Of a DNA stretch of 64,000 bases, positions 24,343 to 33,542 are shown one piece after another; the first letter of the stretch is position 1, and the number at the start of each line of letters is the position of its first letter. A program made the position numbers and the translations under genes. A model generated the notes under the pieces. That model was not told the DNA's origin and made no database searches. It worked only from the letters and a program-made list of their open reading frames with translations. Source of the stretch: Spirosoma endbachense (GTDB lineage: Bacteria; Bacteroidota; Bacteroidia; Cytophagales; Spirosomataceae); assembly GCF_010233585.1 (NCBI RefSeq), contig NZ_CP045997.1, positions 2,332,692-2,396,691 of the forward strand, given 5' to 3'.

Positions 24343-25689
24343 TTACGGAGCAGTTGTAGGAGCTAACCAGCCCGTATGCCCATCGGTACCACGAACGAGT
24401 TGAAAACCAGCGAATGTAGACAGTACATCGACAGAGTAACCGGTTGGTAAGGTCTTCATGGCAGCTGCCCGTCTGTCGGCCGCATCCAGCAAATCAGATG
24501 GTGCAGTAAGAGCCCAGCGACGAAGCGGACGTTGCATGGGTTCAGTTGTATTACTGGCCACGTAGCCGGTTTGTCCATTGGGGAGTTCAACACGGAGCCA
24601 GGCTTCAGTACCGCCAATAATCATCAGCGCCGTCGATTTGCTCAGTTCATTGACCATGCTGGCATCGCTGGAAGGCGCAGATCGAACAAAGGTACGAGCT
24701 GACGAAACCCGTATTGAATCACCTAATCGAGATACAGTCAGCAGCGCCTGACGAGCTGGTCCACGGCCGAGTCGGATAAACGGAAGGGGATCTGTAGCTC
24801 CATCACTAAACCCGTATATACCAAAATGCAGATGAGGCCCCGTTGTACGGGCGTTACCCGTATTGCCAACAAACCCAATTGTATCACCTATGGTTACATG
24901 CTGGCCTGCATTGACATTCCATCGATCCAGGTGAGCATAATACAACCGAATGTTACGTTGATTATCAGACAGAAACACCACATTTCCACCTAAGCTGTTT
25001 GTACTGACACTCGTAATAATGCCATCAACCGATGCAACAGCAGGCGTTCCTCGGGGTGCGAATATGTCGACACCTTCGTGCCGCCTTCGCCCTGCATCGC
25101 GTGATGCGCCAAAAAAGCTGCTGATCTGGCGACTATCCCGGCCTTGAACGGGAAAGCTAAGTGCCGGTTCCCGTGTAATAGAAATAGTATAGCTACCACT
25201 TCTCAGTAATTCAGACTGGATACGAATCAGAAATTTCTGTGTCCGTCGGGGTTCCCAGGCCAGCACGTTCGTATCGGCTTTTGAGGCCGCTATCAGGCTG
25301 GTCCGGTTGTGGTCGTCCAACGCGAAAATATCAATAAATACCTGCATATCTTTCTGGCCCTGCGTTTCAACACGTACCAGAAACCGATCACCACGCTGGG
25401 CACTCATCCGGTAACCAACTGCAGTGGGTTTATTAGCCGAAAAATAACCCCGTTCACGATACGGAATCGAGATCGTAAGCGAATCCTGTAACGCCCGTTC
25501 GCCAGCCGCAACCCAATCAGCGCCCAATGCCGTTTGTTCGAGTTTGGCTTCTTTCAGCGATTGGCCGTACTGGTCATGTGGAGACGATGGGCGGAATAAA
25601 TTTGTAGCGGGACCAATACCCGTGCAGGCATGTAGGGCAACTGCCCCCACACATGTATAAAAAAAACGGAATAACGACTTAAAATCCAT
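24343..25689 (-). CDS. M23 family metallopeptidase lipoprotein with SH3-like domain
   Basis: A 448-residue envelope protein. The N-terminus (RFFYTCVGAVALHAC) is a lipoprotein-type signal. The middle holds a beta-sandwich region, then the LytM/M23 peptidase domain with the zinc ligands in RRHEGVDIFAPRGTPAVA and GPHLHFGIYGF. After it come two SH3-type segments (SARTFVRSAPSSDASMVNELSKST and YSVDVLSTFAGFQLVRGTDGHTGWLAP). It probably cleaves peptidoglycan cross-bridges or activates other hydrolases. It diverges from thrB. Confidence 0.9.
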   Translation of the reverse strand: MDFKSLFRFFYTCVGAVALHACTGIGPATNLFRPSSPHDQYGQSLKEAKLEQTALGADWVAAGERALQDSLTISIPYRERGYFSANKPTAVGYRMSAQRGDRFLVRVETQGQKDMQVFIDIFALDDHNRTSLIAASKADTNVLAWEPRRTQKFLIRIQSELLRSGSYTISITREPALSFPVQGRDSRQISSFFGASRDAGRRRHEGVDIFAPRGTPAVASVDGIITSVSTNSLGGNVVFLSDNQRNIRLYYAHLDRWNVNAGQHVTIGDTIGFVGNTGNARTTGPHLHFGIYGFSDGATDPLPFIRLGRGPARQALLTVSRLGDSIRVSSARTFVRSAPSSDASMVNELSKSTALMIIGGTEAWLRVELPNGQTGYVASNTTEPMQRPLRRWALTAPSDLLDAADRRAAAMKTLPTGYSVDVLSTFAGFQLVRGTDGHTGWLAPTTAP

Positions 25690-25860
25690 AGTAAAACTAT
25701 AGTATTAAACGACTAATGCATGGGTAATATTTCTTCAAATTCCTGGCTGACCAAAGTACTGCAACTTTAAACCCCGAACGGATCGATAACTCGGCTCGCT
25801 AAACCTTTGATAAAAAATAGGTTGTCTGGCTACGTTGTTTTAGGCGAGGAAGCAGAGAAA

Positions 25861-25890
25861 TTGATTTTCCGGCCTAAAACGCTAAATTTG
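25861..25890 (+). promoter_or_regulatory. Bacteroidota promoter for thrB
   Basis: TTG (25861-25863) and TAAATTTG (25883-25890, exact TAnnTTTG) are separated by 19 bp. The -7 box ends 25 bp before the GTG start of thrB. Confidence 0.7.
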
Positions 25891-25915
25891 TGGCGACGTT
25901 GCTCCCTCTTCCATC

Positions 25916-26866
25916 GTGGATTCAATTACAGTATTTGCTCCTGCTACCGTAGCCAATGTGGCTTGCGGTTTTGATATTTTTGGTTTTGCTGTCGATAATC
26001 CCGGCGACCAGATTACCCTGACTGCCAACCCAGAACCAGGGGTTCGGATTACCGACATCATTGGTGATGAAGGCCGACTACCTCGCGAGACAGGCCGTAA
26101 TACGGCTGGCATCGCCATTCAGTCGTACCTTCAGCACATTAACCGAACGGATGTTGGTGTTGATGTGGTGCTGCGAAAACAAATGCCGCTCGGCAGTGGA
26201 TTAGGCTCTAGTGCAGCCAGCGCTGTAGCTGGTGTTTATGCCATCAATGAATTGCTTGGTCGGCCATTGCCAACGATAAAACTATTACCCTTCGCTATGG
26301 AGGGTGAGCGAATCGCCTGTGGTTCAGCCCATGCCGATAATGTCGCGCCGTCTTTACTGGGCGGCTTTGTCGTTATTCGGAGTTATCAACCGCTTGATGT
26401 CGTTCGCATTGAAACGCCGGCAACGTTATTCTGTACAATCGTTCATCCTGACATTGAAGTTAATACAAAAGATGCGAGGTTCATTCTGAAAAATGAAGTC
26501 TCGCTAAAGAACACAATCATACAGATGGGTAACGTGGCCGGTCTGATTGCTGGTCTGATGACACCCGACTATGGGCTGATCAGTCGTTCGCTGGTCGATG
26601 TCATTATTGAACCTGTACGTTCTATCCTGATTCCGGAATTTAATGAAGTGAAGCAGGCTGCTTTGGAAAACGGTGCGTTGGGATGCAGTATTTCGGGGTC
26701 AGGTCCATCGATGTTTGCACTTAGCCGCGATGCCCGGACCGCCGAGCATGTTGGCGCGGCCATGCAACAGGCCTTCCTGTCGGCGAGCATCACGAGCGAA
26801 GCATACGTCTCAGAAATCAACCGGCAAGGCCCTAAAGTGCTGGCTAGTCACGAGGTTGTTCATTGA
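25916..26866 (+). CDS. thrB: Homoserine kinase
   Basis: A 316-residue GHMP kinase that phosphorylates homoserine in threonine biosynthesis. It begins at GTG 25916 (MDSITVFAPATVANVACGFD). The ATP-binding motif is PLGSGLGSSAASAVAG, and the late GHMP motif is GCSISGSGPSMFAL. Length and motifs are normal. It is monocistronic here, with its own promoter (25861) and a perfect bidirectional terminator (26876); neither thrA nor thrC is adjacent in the window. Confidence 0.96.
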   Translation: MDSITVFAPATVANVACGFDIFGFAVDNPGDQITLTANPEPGVRITDIIGDEGRLPRETGRNTAGIAIQSYLQHINRTDVGVDVVLRKQMPLGSGLGSSAASAVAGVYAINELLGRPLPTIKLLPFAMEGERIACGSAHADNVAPSLLGGFVVIRSYQPLDVVRIETPATLFCTIVHPDIEVNTKDARFILKNEVSLKNTIIQMGNVAGLIAGLMTPDYGLISRSLVDVIIEPVRSILIPEFNEVKQAALENGALGCSISGSGPSMFALSRDARTAEHVGAAMQQAFLSASITSEAYVSEINRQGPKVLASHEVVH

Positions 26867-26875
26867 AAAAAACTG

Positions 26876-26937
26876 GTACAAACGGTAACGGGGTGATTGG
26901 ATTTAGCTAAGTCCAATCACCCCGTTACCGTTTGTAC
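26876..26937. terminator. Long perfect bidirectional terminator
   Basis: Perfect 26-bp arms (26876-26901 and 26912-26937) around a 10-base loop, with A and T runs outside. It separates thrB from the convergent transglycosylase gene. Confidence 0.88.
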
Positions 26938-26948
26938 TGTATTAAAAA

Positions 26949-28280
26949 CTAAAGTTGCTCCCACGTTAATCGCCACCCATCAATCCGGGATGGAACAGCA
27001 ACGCCCGGATGCTTTGGCTGCTCGGTAGCGACTAATTTTAACGGGATTGTTTCCTGGGTCTGCGCAGTTATAAGACGGTCTGTACGCAAAAAAACTCGCC
27101 CCGATGCCGCATCGACCAATTCGACGTGGGCATGAATTACATCGCCAACGGCAAAAGCCCGTTCATTGATCGTAACAGGCTGCACAACCTGAAATATATA
27201 CAACTGCCCTTCGGTCAAAGAACCCTCGCTTAAACTCCTGGTAACCAGTCGATCTGACTGAACCGTTACTTCGGACGAAACAGGTTGGCCGCTACTGAGT
27301 TTCTGCGGGACATCCATCGGACTACTTACCGAATTTGTCGATTCCACTCCATCCACAGAAGACTCATCTTCGGTTAACAGTACGACCGTTGTAGTCGAAT
27401 CAGCAATAAATGCCAGTTCCGTTTCTCCTGACTGGCTTTCAACAGCAGCCGACATTGTGGCTTCATCTATGTCGAATGATGCCAGAATAGACGCTCGCTC
27501 CGAGGAAGGAACGGGCGTTTCAGAATCACTCAGAGCCGCAATATGATGACTGCTTAAGTGGTCATGATAAGCTTCCGGCCGGGTAAGTAATTCTTTAATT
27601 GCCACAGTCTGAAATAGATAGGCTCTGGTTTCGGCAGCCCGGTAGGGCAATGCCATTGGATGAACATCGGGATGTTTACGGCTCAATTGCTGGATATAAT
27701 TCGGCCCGGCATTGTATGCCGTTGCTACCAGCATCCAGGAGCCCAGTTGATCGTACAATTCATTGAGATAGCGGCAGGCAGCATGAGTTGCTTTGCGAAG
27801 GTTAAACCGTTCATCATGGCGACGCGATACGCTCAAACCCAACGACTGTGCTGTCTGAGGCATTAGCTGCCAGAAACCAGCCGCGCCTTTCCGTGAAACA
27901 GCCCGGTTTGTTACAGCGCTTTCAAGAAGTGGTAGAAACTTAAAATCAGACGGAATTCGATACTGTTTAAGGATTGGTTCAATCAGCGGAAATACGACGG
28001 CAGCCCTACGTTTAAGCAAAGTCAGGCTACTGGCCAATGCGGCTTGCCGAATAAGGGTTCGGGTCCAGTGCGTAGAAATTGCCGGGTGATTTGTAGGCAG
28101 ATTTTCTCCGCAAAAATTAACAACCTTCTCAAGGTTGATTTTGGAAGAAAATGAAGCTTCAGAGGACAGATTGCTCGTATTGAGCGCTAGAAAATGGCTG
28201 GTTTGGGCAACGGCCGACAGGCTGGCAAGGGTGATTAAGCAGCCGATTCCGGCTGTAACCATCAGGATCAGTTTCGTCAT
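26949..28280 (-). CDS. Lytic transglycosylase (SLT/MltD-like)
   Basis: 443 residues from the ATG at 28280, which opens a signal peptide (MTKLILMVTAGIGCLITLASL). The SLT domain contains the catalytic Glu in PLLESAVTNRAVS, then GAAGFWQLMPQTAQSLGL and MLVATAYNAGPNYIQQL. The family cleaves peptidoglycan glycan strands. Instead of LysM repeats, the C-terminal part has a Ser/Thr-rich linker and a beta-rich domain (VQPVTINERAFAVGDVIHAHVELVDAASGRVFLRT) that I cannot name. It is 103 bp from the DUF6134-like gene on the same strand. Confidence 0.87.
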   Translation of the reverse strand: MTKLILMVTAGIGCLITLASLSAVAQTSHFLALNTSNLSSEASFSSKINLEKVVNFCGENLPTNHPAISTHWTRTLIRQAALASSLTLLKRRAAVVFPLIEPILKQYRIPSDFKFLPLLESAVTNRAVSRKGAAGFWQLMPQTAQSLGLSVSRRHDERFNLRKATHAACRYLNELYDQLGSWMLVATAYNAGPNYIQQLSRKHPDVHPMALPYRAAETRAYLFQTVAIKELLTRPEAYHDHLSSHHIAALSDSETPVPSSERASILASFDIDEATMSAAVESQSGETELAFIADSTTTVVLLTEDESSVDGVESTNSVSSPMDVPQKLSSGQPVSSEVTVQSDRLVTRSLSEGSLTEGQLYIFQVVQPVTINERAFAVGDVIHAHVELVDAASGRVFLRTDRLITAQTQETIPLKLVATEQPKHPGVAVPSRIDGWRLTWEQL

Positions 28281-28383
28281 TGACAACAGTGGGTACGATT
28301 GGTACGCTTTTCGGCCGTTCACGTTGAACGGCAATCGATACTCTGCGGCATCTCGCTCCTCTTCCTGTTCTGTCTTTGCTGCA

Positions 28384-29013
28384 CTAATCCAGCAGCCGCA
28401 CTACAAAATTCTTTATTGAGTTATGTTTAATCACCTTTACCAATCGACCATTCTGGTAGAGGTACTCATCTTCCCGGTCATTGAGCATAGCTCGGTATGT
28501 TCCGGGAGCTTTTTGAGTAAAGGCAAAATAATCGCCAAAGTACTCGGCATACACCCTGCTGCGTCCAGTAGGTTCGTAAAAGTACAATGAGGAAACGGAA
28601 AAATCAATGTTTTGCGACTCCGTTGCCTGCCGTTTGTACTTGTATTGGTCGGCAGAGATGTCATAATGATCACCTTTCCATTCAGTCCGTGATGCGTAAT
28701 TACCTCGATTTGTGTGTGCTTCGACGGTTGACAGCGTTAGTTTTTTGCCCTCGAACTGGCTAATGACCTTGTAATAAATTTTCACAGTATACACCAATAA
28801 TGACACGTTCACATCGCTGATAAGCGTGTAAGTCGTACGATTACCCGCCTGTAGCTGGCGAATAGCAGTCATCGTTCCAACGCGGATTCCGGCCATTTCA
28901 ATGGCATAATGGTGAGTTTCGGCGGGCCCTGGATTAACGGAGATTTGAGCATAAACAAAGCTCAAAGGATAGACTGAAACCAGTAAGGATAAAAAGGGTA
29001 TTTTCAGATTCAT
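28384..29013 (-). CDS. DUF6134/DUF3108-like secreted protein
   Basis: A 209-residue protein with a signal peptide (MNLKIPFLSLLVSVYPLSFVYAQ). The mature part is beta-rich, with AIEMAGIRVGTMTA near the start and STVEAHTNRGNYASRTEWKGDHYDI and FYEPTGRSRVYAEYFGDYF in the middle. This matches a family of periplasmic beta-barrel-like proteins of unknown function found in Bacteroidota; the DUF number is from memory. It precedes the lytic transglycosylase on the same strand. Confidence 0.65.
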   Translation of the reverse strand: MNLKIPFLSLLVSVYPLSFVYAQISVNPGPAETHHYAIEMAGIRVGTMTAIRQLQAGNRTTYTLISDVNVSLLVYTVKIYYKVISQFEGKKLTLSTVEAHTNRGNYASRTEWKGDHYDISADQYKYKRQATESQNIDFSVSSLYFYEPTGRSRVYAEYFGDYFAFTQKAPGTYRAMLNDREDEYLYQNGRLVKVIKHNSIKNFVVRLLD

Positions 29014-29158
29014 TAGGAACAGAAAGTGGCGTTGCTAACCTAATCATGCTATTCTTTCTCAAAACTATAGAGTAAGATAAGTTATATTATTTACATTTAT
29101 TAGCCAATATATTCCATTACTATTCACGATCAAGAGATCCACAGGCCACGCAAAAAAA

Positions 29159-29878
29159 ATGAAAAAACTGTCATACTGGGCTCGCCAGCATTCATGGTCG
29201 GCCATCTCGCTGATAATTATTCTGGAAATCATAAAAGGCTGGATAGGCGTACGTTTTGGCTTTCGCTTCCTTCCGGCACTTCCAGGCTTGCTCATTGAGC
29301 TTAGTGTAGTTGCCATTGCGATAGGTGCTCTAGCGATTGAGAAAAACTACTTTCGCCAAGCAGCAACACCCTTTCTGACAAAAACAGGAAGCTACGACTT
29401 ACGCGTACGAAGCTCATTCTATCTGTTTACAGCCAGTTTTATACTGTCAATAGTATTGGGCAATCGTTGCCAGCATTTCGTCACTCCTCAAAAAAACAGT
29501 TTCTCAGTATGGGCAGCCAGTAGTCGGGTCGAAGGCGCCATCGATGGAGTAGAAAACCAGAAAGAGATAAATCCCGATAACCATAGAAGCACACGTCTCA
29601 CCCGTAAAGCACTACGCGAAGAGCGACGGTTATCACGCCAAAAGCACAATCAACGCCCGGCAAATGCCGATACGGCAGCCTACATCCTCCTTTTTCTAGT
29701 GGGTGTGGGCCTGGCCTTTCTGGGTGCTGGTTTAGCTTGTAATTTAAGTTGCTCCAATCAGGGACTTGCAGCCGTATTGGTTGGCTTACTGGCATTAGGC
29801 GCTTTTGCAGGAGGCATCTATTTTTTAGTCAAAGCGTTTCGGCGAAAATCACCGAAAACGTCTTCGTCAATAAATTGA
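29159..29878 (+). CDS. Membrane protein of unknown function
   Basis: A 239-residue protein with about four transmembrane segments (roughly residues 14-34, 40-62, 88-105 and two closely spaced ones at 175-225, VLVGLLALGAFAGGIYFLV). A polar loop of about 60 residues, rich in Arg and Asn, lies between the third and fourth segments (RLTRKALREERRLSRQKHN). I do not recognise the family. It stands alone, 112 bp before the GH20 gene on the same strand. Confidence 0.65.
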   Translation: MKKLSYWARQHSWSAISLIIILEIIKGWIGVRFGFRFLPALPGLLIELSVVAIAIGALAIEKNYFRQAATPFLTKTGSYDLRVRSSFYLFTASFILSIVLGNRCQHFVTPQKNSFSVWAASSRVEGAIDGVENQKEINPDNHRSTRLTRKALREERRLSRQKHNQRPANADTAAYILLFLVGVGLAFLGAGLACNLSCSNQGLAAVLVGLLALGAFAGGIYFLVKAFRRKSPKTSSSIN

Positions 29879-29990
29879 CAAAACAATATGGCCTTCCAGA
29901 AGAAGTTTACTGGAATGAGGTGCGTCTATATGGTTTGAATACCTTTACACGTTGATGCCATAGGTTACTACCTGCCATTTTGTTGTGTTT

Positions 29991-32354
29991 ATGTTGAACC
30001 GTCTTGTTGTGTTTCTCGGCCTGTTTTGGGTGCTGACATCCGCCTTTGGCCAATCGATTGAGCGTTACTCGATTATTCCTCGTCCAGCCCAACTCGAACC
30101 CCGTGCCGGTGAGTTTATCATCAGTCGTTCGACTACTATTGGCGTGCCAATTGCCCAGCCCGACCTCAAAGCGATAGTCGACACATTGGCAAATCACATG
30201 AATCGTAGCACCGGCATGAGCCTGTCTGTGCGCAATGTCAATAAATTGACGGTGCCGGAAAATCTGATCGAGTTCATCCCCTCTACGGATACAACCCTTG
30301 GCGACGAAGGTTACCGAATCGACGCCACCAACAAACTCATAACCATTGAAGCGTCGAGCCCTAAAGGTTTTTTTTACGCCGTTCAAACACTGTATCAATT
30401 GCTTCCACCAGCGATTTTTGCGACAAGACATCCAGTACCGGCCACAAACCTGACCACGCTTTCGATTCCGGCCTGCCGCATTCAGGATCGGCCACGCTAT
30501 AGTTACCGTGGGCTACACCTTGACGTTGGCCGGCATTTCTTTCCGGTTCCGTTGATCAAAAAATACCTGGATCTGATGGCCATGCATAAGTTTAACAATT
30601 TCCACTGGCACTTAACTGATGATCAGGGCTGGCGAATTGAGATTAAAAAGTACCCGAAACTAACGCAGATCGGTGCACAGCGTCGCGAAACCATTGTCGG
30701 CCACTACGATGATTATGATCCACAGGTATTTGATGGAAAACCCTATGGAGGCTATTACACGCAGGACGAGGTTCGTGAAGTTGTTCGCTATGCTGCTTCC
30801 AGGTATATTAATGTGGTCCCGGAAATCGAATTACCCGGTCATGCGCTGGCCGCTTTGGCCGCTTATCCTGAACTGGCCTGCTCCCCCGGCCCCTATCAGG
30901 TAGCGACCAAATGGGGCGTTTTTGATGATGTATTCTGCCCAACAGAAAAAACATTCTCGTTTTTGCAGGATGTACTGACGGAAGTAATAAATCTGTTTCC
31001 GGGCAAATACATTCATATCGGCGGGGATGAATGCCCTAAAACGATATGGCAAAAGAATGCGTTTTGTCAGCAGCTAATTAAACGCGAAGGGCTGAAAAAC
31101 GAGAATGGCCTGCAAAGCTATTTTATTAACCGCATCGACAAATTTGTGACCTCAAAAGGTCGACGAATAATTGGCTGGGATGAGATTCTGGAGGGAAACG
31201 GGCCCAGTATTCGGTTATCGCCCAACGCTACAGTAATGAGCTGGCGCGGTATAAAAGGCGGCATACAAGCCGCCCGCCAACAACACGATGTTATTATGAC
31301 ACCGGGCCAGTTCTGTTATTTCGACCATTTTCAGGGCGATCCGGCGCAGGAACCAACGGGATTTGGCGGTTCACTACCTTTGGCTAAAGTGTATTCGTAT
31401 AACCCCACACCGCCCGAACTAACGACCGCCGAAGCCACCCACATTCTGGGAGCACAAGGCAATATCTGGACGGAATATATCAGTACCTGGGATCAACTGA
31501 ACTATATGCTCTGGCCCAGAGCCGCTGCCCTTGCCGAAGTAGTCTGGACCCCACTGAACCAGAAAAATTACGAGGATTTTACCCGGCGATTACCGGTACT
31601 CTTTGAGCGTTTATCAACGCTGAACGTTAATTATGCCCGCACGTTTTATGACGTATCTTTCTCCGCCAAACCAACGGCCGATGGAAAGGTTGAGATTGCG
31701 CTATCAGCAGACAAACAGGCTCCGCAAATTCGCTACACACTCGACGGTAGCATCCCTTCCGGCGAATCGCTCCAATACGAAAAAACGCTTGTTTTAGACA
31801 AATCAACAACGATCAGGGCGGCAACGTTTGCCGACGGATCGCCATTGAGTCAGCTAGCCAAAGTGCGGAAAGACTATATTGTCTCGAAAGCGACCGGAAA
31901 GCCATACACTCTTCTGAATGCGCCCAGCGCCGGGCGACCCGACAAAAACTACAGCCTGACCGATGGCGTTACTGGCGGCATGGGAGGCTACGAAGTAGCT
32001 GGTGTCGTGTCGTTCAGCAATGATATCAACGCCGTGATCGACCTTGGCCAGTCAAAGTCGATCGAGAGCGTTCGGGTGGGTTTCCTGAAATACACTGCGA
32101 AGAATGTTTGTCTACCCAAACAGGTTGAAATCTCGGTTTCGGAAGATGGAAAAACGTTCCAGCTCGTACTCACGGCCAAAACCAATGCTGCAGAATCCGG
32201 AAAAAGAGGCTTTGTACGATTACCATTTGACTTCTCCCCTATCACATCCCGCTACGTACGAATTATTGCCCGGAACATCGGACGGGTGCCCGCCGGATTA
32301 CGGAATCCGGGCAAGGCAGCACAGTTAATGGTGGACGAGATTGAAGTAAGGTGA
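29991..32354 (+). CDS. Beta-N-acetylhexosaminidase, GH20, with C-terminal F5/8-like domain
   Basis: 787 residues from the ATG at 29991 (signal peptide MLNRLVVFLGLFWVLTSAFG). A GH20 N-terminal domain (about 25-150) precedes the TIM barrel with LHLDVGRHFFPVPLIKKYLD, NNFHWHLTDDQGWRIEI and the catalytic Asp-Glu pair in HIGGDECPK. Further on are a chitobiase C-terminal type domain (APQIRYTLDGSIPSG) and a galactose-binding-like region (VRVGFLKYTAKNVCLPKQVEISVSEDGKTF). The enzyme releases N-acetylhexosamine from chitin- or glycoprotein-like glycans, probably in the periplasm or at the cell surface. No SusC/D pair is adjacent. Confidence 0.93.
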   Translation: MLNRLVVFLGLFWVLTSAFGQSIERYSIIPRPAQLEPRAGEFIISRSTTIGVPIAQPDLKAIVDTLANHMNRSTGMSLSVRNVNKLTVPENLIEFIPSTDTTLGDEGYRIDATNKLITIEASSPKGFFYAVQTLYQLLPPAIFATRHPVPATNLTTLSIPACRIQDRPRYSYRGLHLDVGRHFFPVPLIKKYLDLMAMHKFNNFHWHLTDDQGWRIEIKKYPKLTQIGAQRRETIVGHYDDYDPQVFDGKPYGGYYTQDEVREVVRYAASRYINVVPEIELPGHALAALAAYPELACSPGPYQVATKWGVFDDVFCPTEKTFSFLQDVLTEVINLFPGKYIHIGGDECPKTIWQKNAFCQQLIKREGLKNENGLQSYFINRIDKFVTSKGRRIIGWDEILEGNGPSIRLSPNATVMSWRGIKGGIQAARQQHDVIMTPGQFCYFDHFQGDPAQEPTGFGGSLPLAKVYSYNPTPPELTTAEATHILGAQGNIWTEYISTWDQLNYMLWPRAAALAEVVWTPLNQKNYEDFTRRLPVLFERLSTLNVNYARTFYDVSFSAKPTADGKVEIALSADKQAPQIRYTLDGSIPSGESLQYEKTLVLDKSTTIRAATFADGSPLSQLAKVRKDYIVSKATGKPYTLLNAPSAGRPDKNYSLTDGVTGGMGGYEVAGVVSFSNDINAVIDLGQSKSIESVRVGFLKYTAKNVCLPKQVEISVSEDGKTFQLVLTAKTNAAESGKRGFVRLPFDFSPITSRYVRIIARNIGRVPAGLRNPGKAAQLMVDEIEVR

Positions 32355-32724
32355 TTCAGACTCAGCATAGAAATGAGGCAATTCCCCCATAAATCACTAG
32401 CCCGGCAATGTCCCATAGCAATATAGTTATCGGAAAACGTGTACCTGAATTGAGAGTAGACTTAGTATGTGTCGTTTTCATTGGTTAAAGGAAATAGTTT
32501 AGCGAAAAATGGATTTCACTACTATTTACACCAGCGATATAGTATTGGATTTCAGCAATTTGTTTTTCTTTATCCAGCGTTATACCTATCTGCCAACTAA
32601 GCACAGACGCCTATGGCAACAGCTTAAAAAGTGATACAGGTTTCAGCGGATCAAGCACACGATGGCAAATATCAATTCAGGAAATCGCTCCAGTTCACAT
32701 CGGCTCCCTACCCTAAACAAAAAA
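32355..32724. other. Intergenic stretch with a possible gene remnant
   Basis: No complete gene is seen in 370 bp. On the minus strand, about 35 codons around 32510-32610 read like a protein C-terminus (ITLDKEKQIAEIQYYIAG) and end in a stop, with a stop codon shortly upstream and no good ATG. This could be the tail of a decayed gene or chance. Confidence 0.3.
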
Positions 32725-32760
32725 AATCAGCCGCTACCTGACTTAGCAGGGCGGCTGATT
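32725..32760 (-). terminator. Terminator of the small secreted protein gene at 32817
   Basis: AATCAGCCGC (32725-32734) pairs with GCGGCTGATT (32751-32760); on the minus strand the stem is followed by eight T. It is 57 bp beyond the stop codon. Confidence 0.85.
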
Positions 32761-32816
32761 AGTTATTGAGGATCATGATCAGCGTTGAGCTACATTCATT
32801 GTAGACATGCCGTCAA

Positions 32817-33230
32817 CTAGTTGACTTCAATCTCGCGTTTAGCATCGATCGGAGCCGAAGTCGACAACAAAATGGGATAATCCATTTTGTCCTTACCGCT
32901 GACAACCGAAACCGTATACTGACCGTCGGGTAGTTCAGTCAGGTTTAGTTTGAGTCGGAATTTGGTTGTTTTTTTAGAAACAACCTGATCCCATACCAGT
33001 TGGCCATTCTTATTTTTAATTTTAATAACACTAGGTTGATCGTTAAGCTTATCAACCAGCACATAAACCATGGCTTGATTATGTGCCTTAAAAACAGCAG
33101 TCCGAAATGCTTCGTCTGGACGATCACCCGTTGGACGGGCATTGGCTGATTGGGCCGTAAGAAGCAGAAGTCCACAAAATGCACCGAGTAAAATCAGCGC
33201 CAATACGACAGAATAGAGGAAAGTTTTCAT
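32817..33230 (-). CDS. Small secreted protein with beta-sandwich-like domain
   Basis: 137 residues from the ATG at 33230 (signal peptide MKTFLYSVVLALILLGAFCG), the start supported by a promoter at 33274-33305. The mature part (about 100 residues) contains MVYVLVDKLNDQPSVIKIKNKNGQLVW and LNLTELPDGQYTVSVVSGKD, which look like an immunoglobulin-like beta-sandwich such as those in T9SS sorting-type or DUF3244-like domains. Function unknown. It is divergent from the LytTR/LytS pair at 33543, which could regulate it. Confidence 0.65.
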   Translation of the reverse strand: MKTFLYSVVLALILLGAFCGLLLLTAQSANARPTGDRPDEAFRTAVFKAHNQAMVYVLVDKLNDQPSVIKIKNKNGQLVWDQVVSKKTTKFRLKLNLTELPDGQYTVSVVSGKDKMDYPILLSTSAPIDAKREIEVN

Positions 33231-33273
33231 TAGCTTATTTGTTGTTGTTTGTTTCTTGTTCGATTGAACGATA

Positions 33274-33305
33274 CAAAAGTAGGTGCCTTCAATACGGCTA
33301 GCCAA
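33274..33305 (-). promoter_or_regulatory. Bacteroidota promoter for the small secreted protein
   Basis: TACTTTTG (33281-33274, minus strand) matches TAnnTTTG, with TTG (33305-33303) 21 bp upstream. The -7 box is 43 bp before the start codon at 33230. The rest of the 312-bp divergent region holds a 13-bp palindrome GTGTTGTCAACAC (33410-33422) and an 8-bp inverted repeat CCAGGCGG/CCGCCTGG (33434-33441, 33479-33486). Confidence 0.65.
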
Positions 33306-33542
33306 CGTCAATGAACAACTGGTAGAATTCACTGTATAACCCACGAGAACTACCCCTTGAATCGCAATACGAAGGAATCTATAACCTGCTCTCCTTACGA
33401 ATATAGAGCGTGTTGTCAACACATATTTTCAATCCAGGCGGTCAGAATTACGGTTCAAGCCTTATTTATCCCGCCTTACCGCCTGGTGCATTTTTCGAGG
33501 AGAAAATTGGTCTTTAATTCAAAGGCGTATAATTTTAGAACT

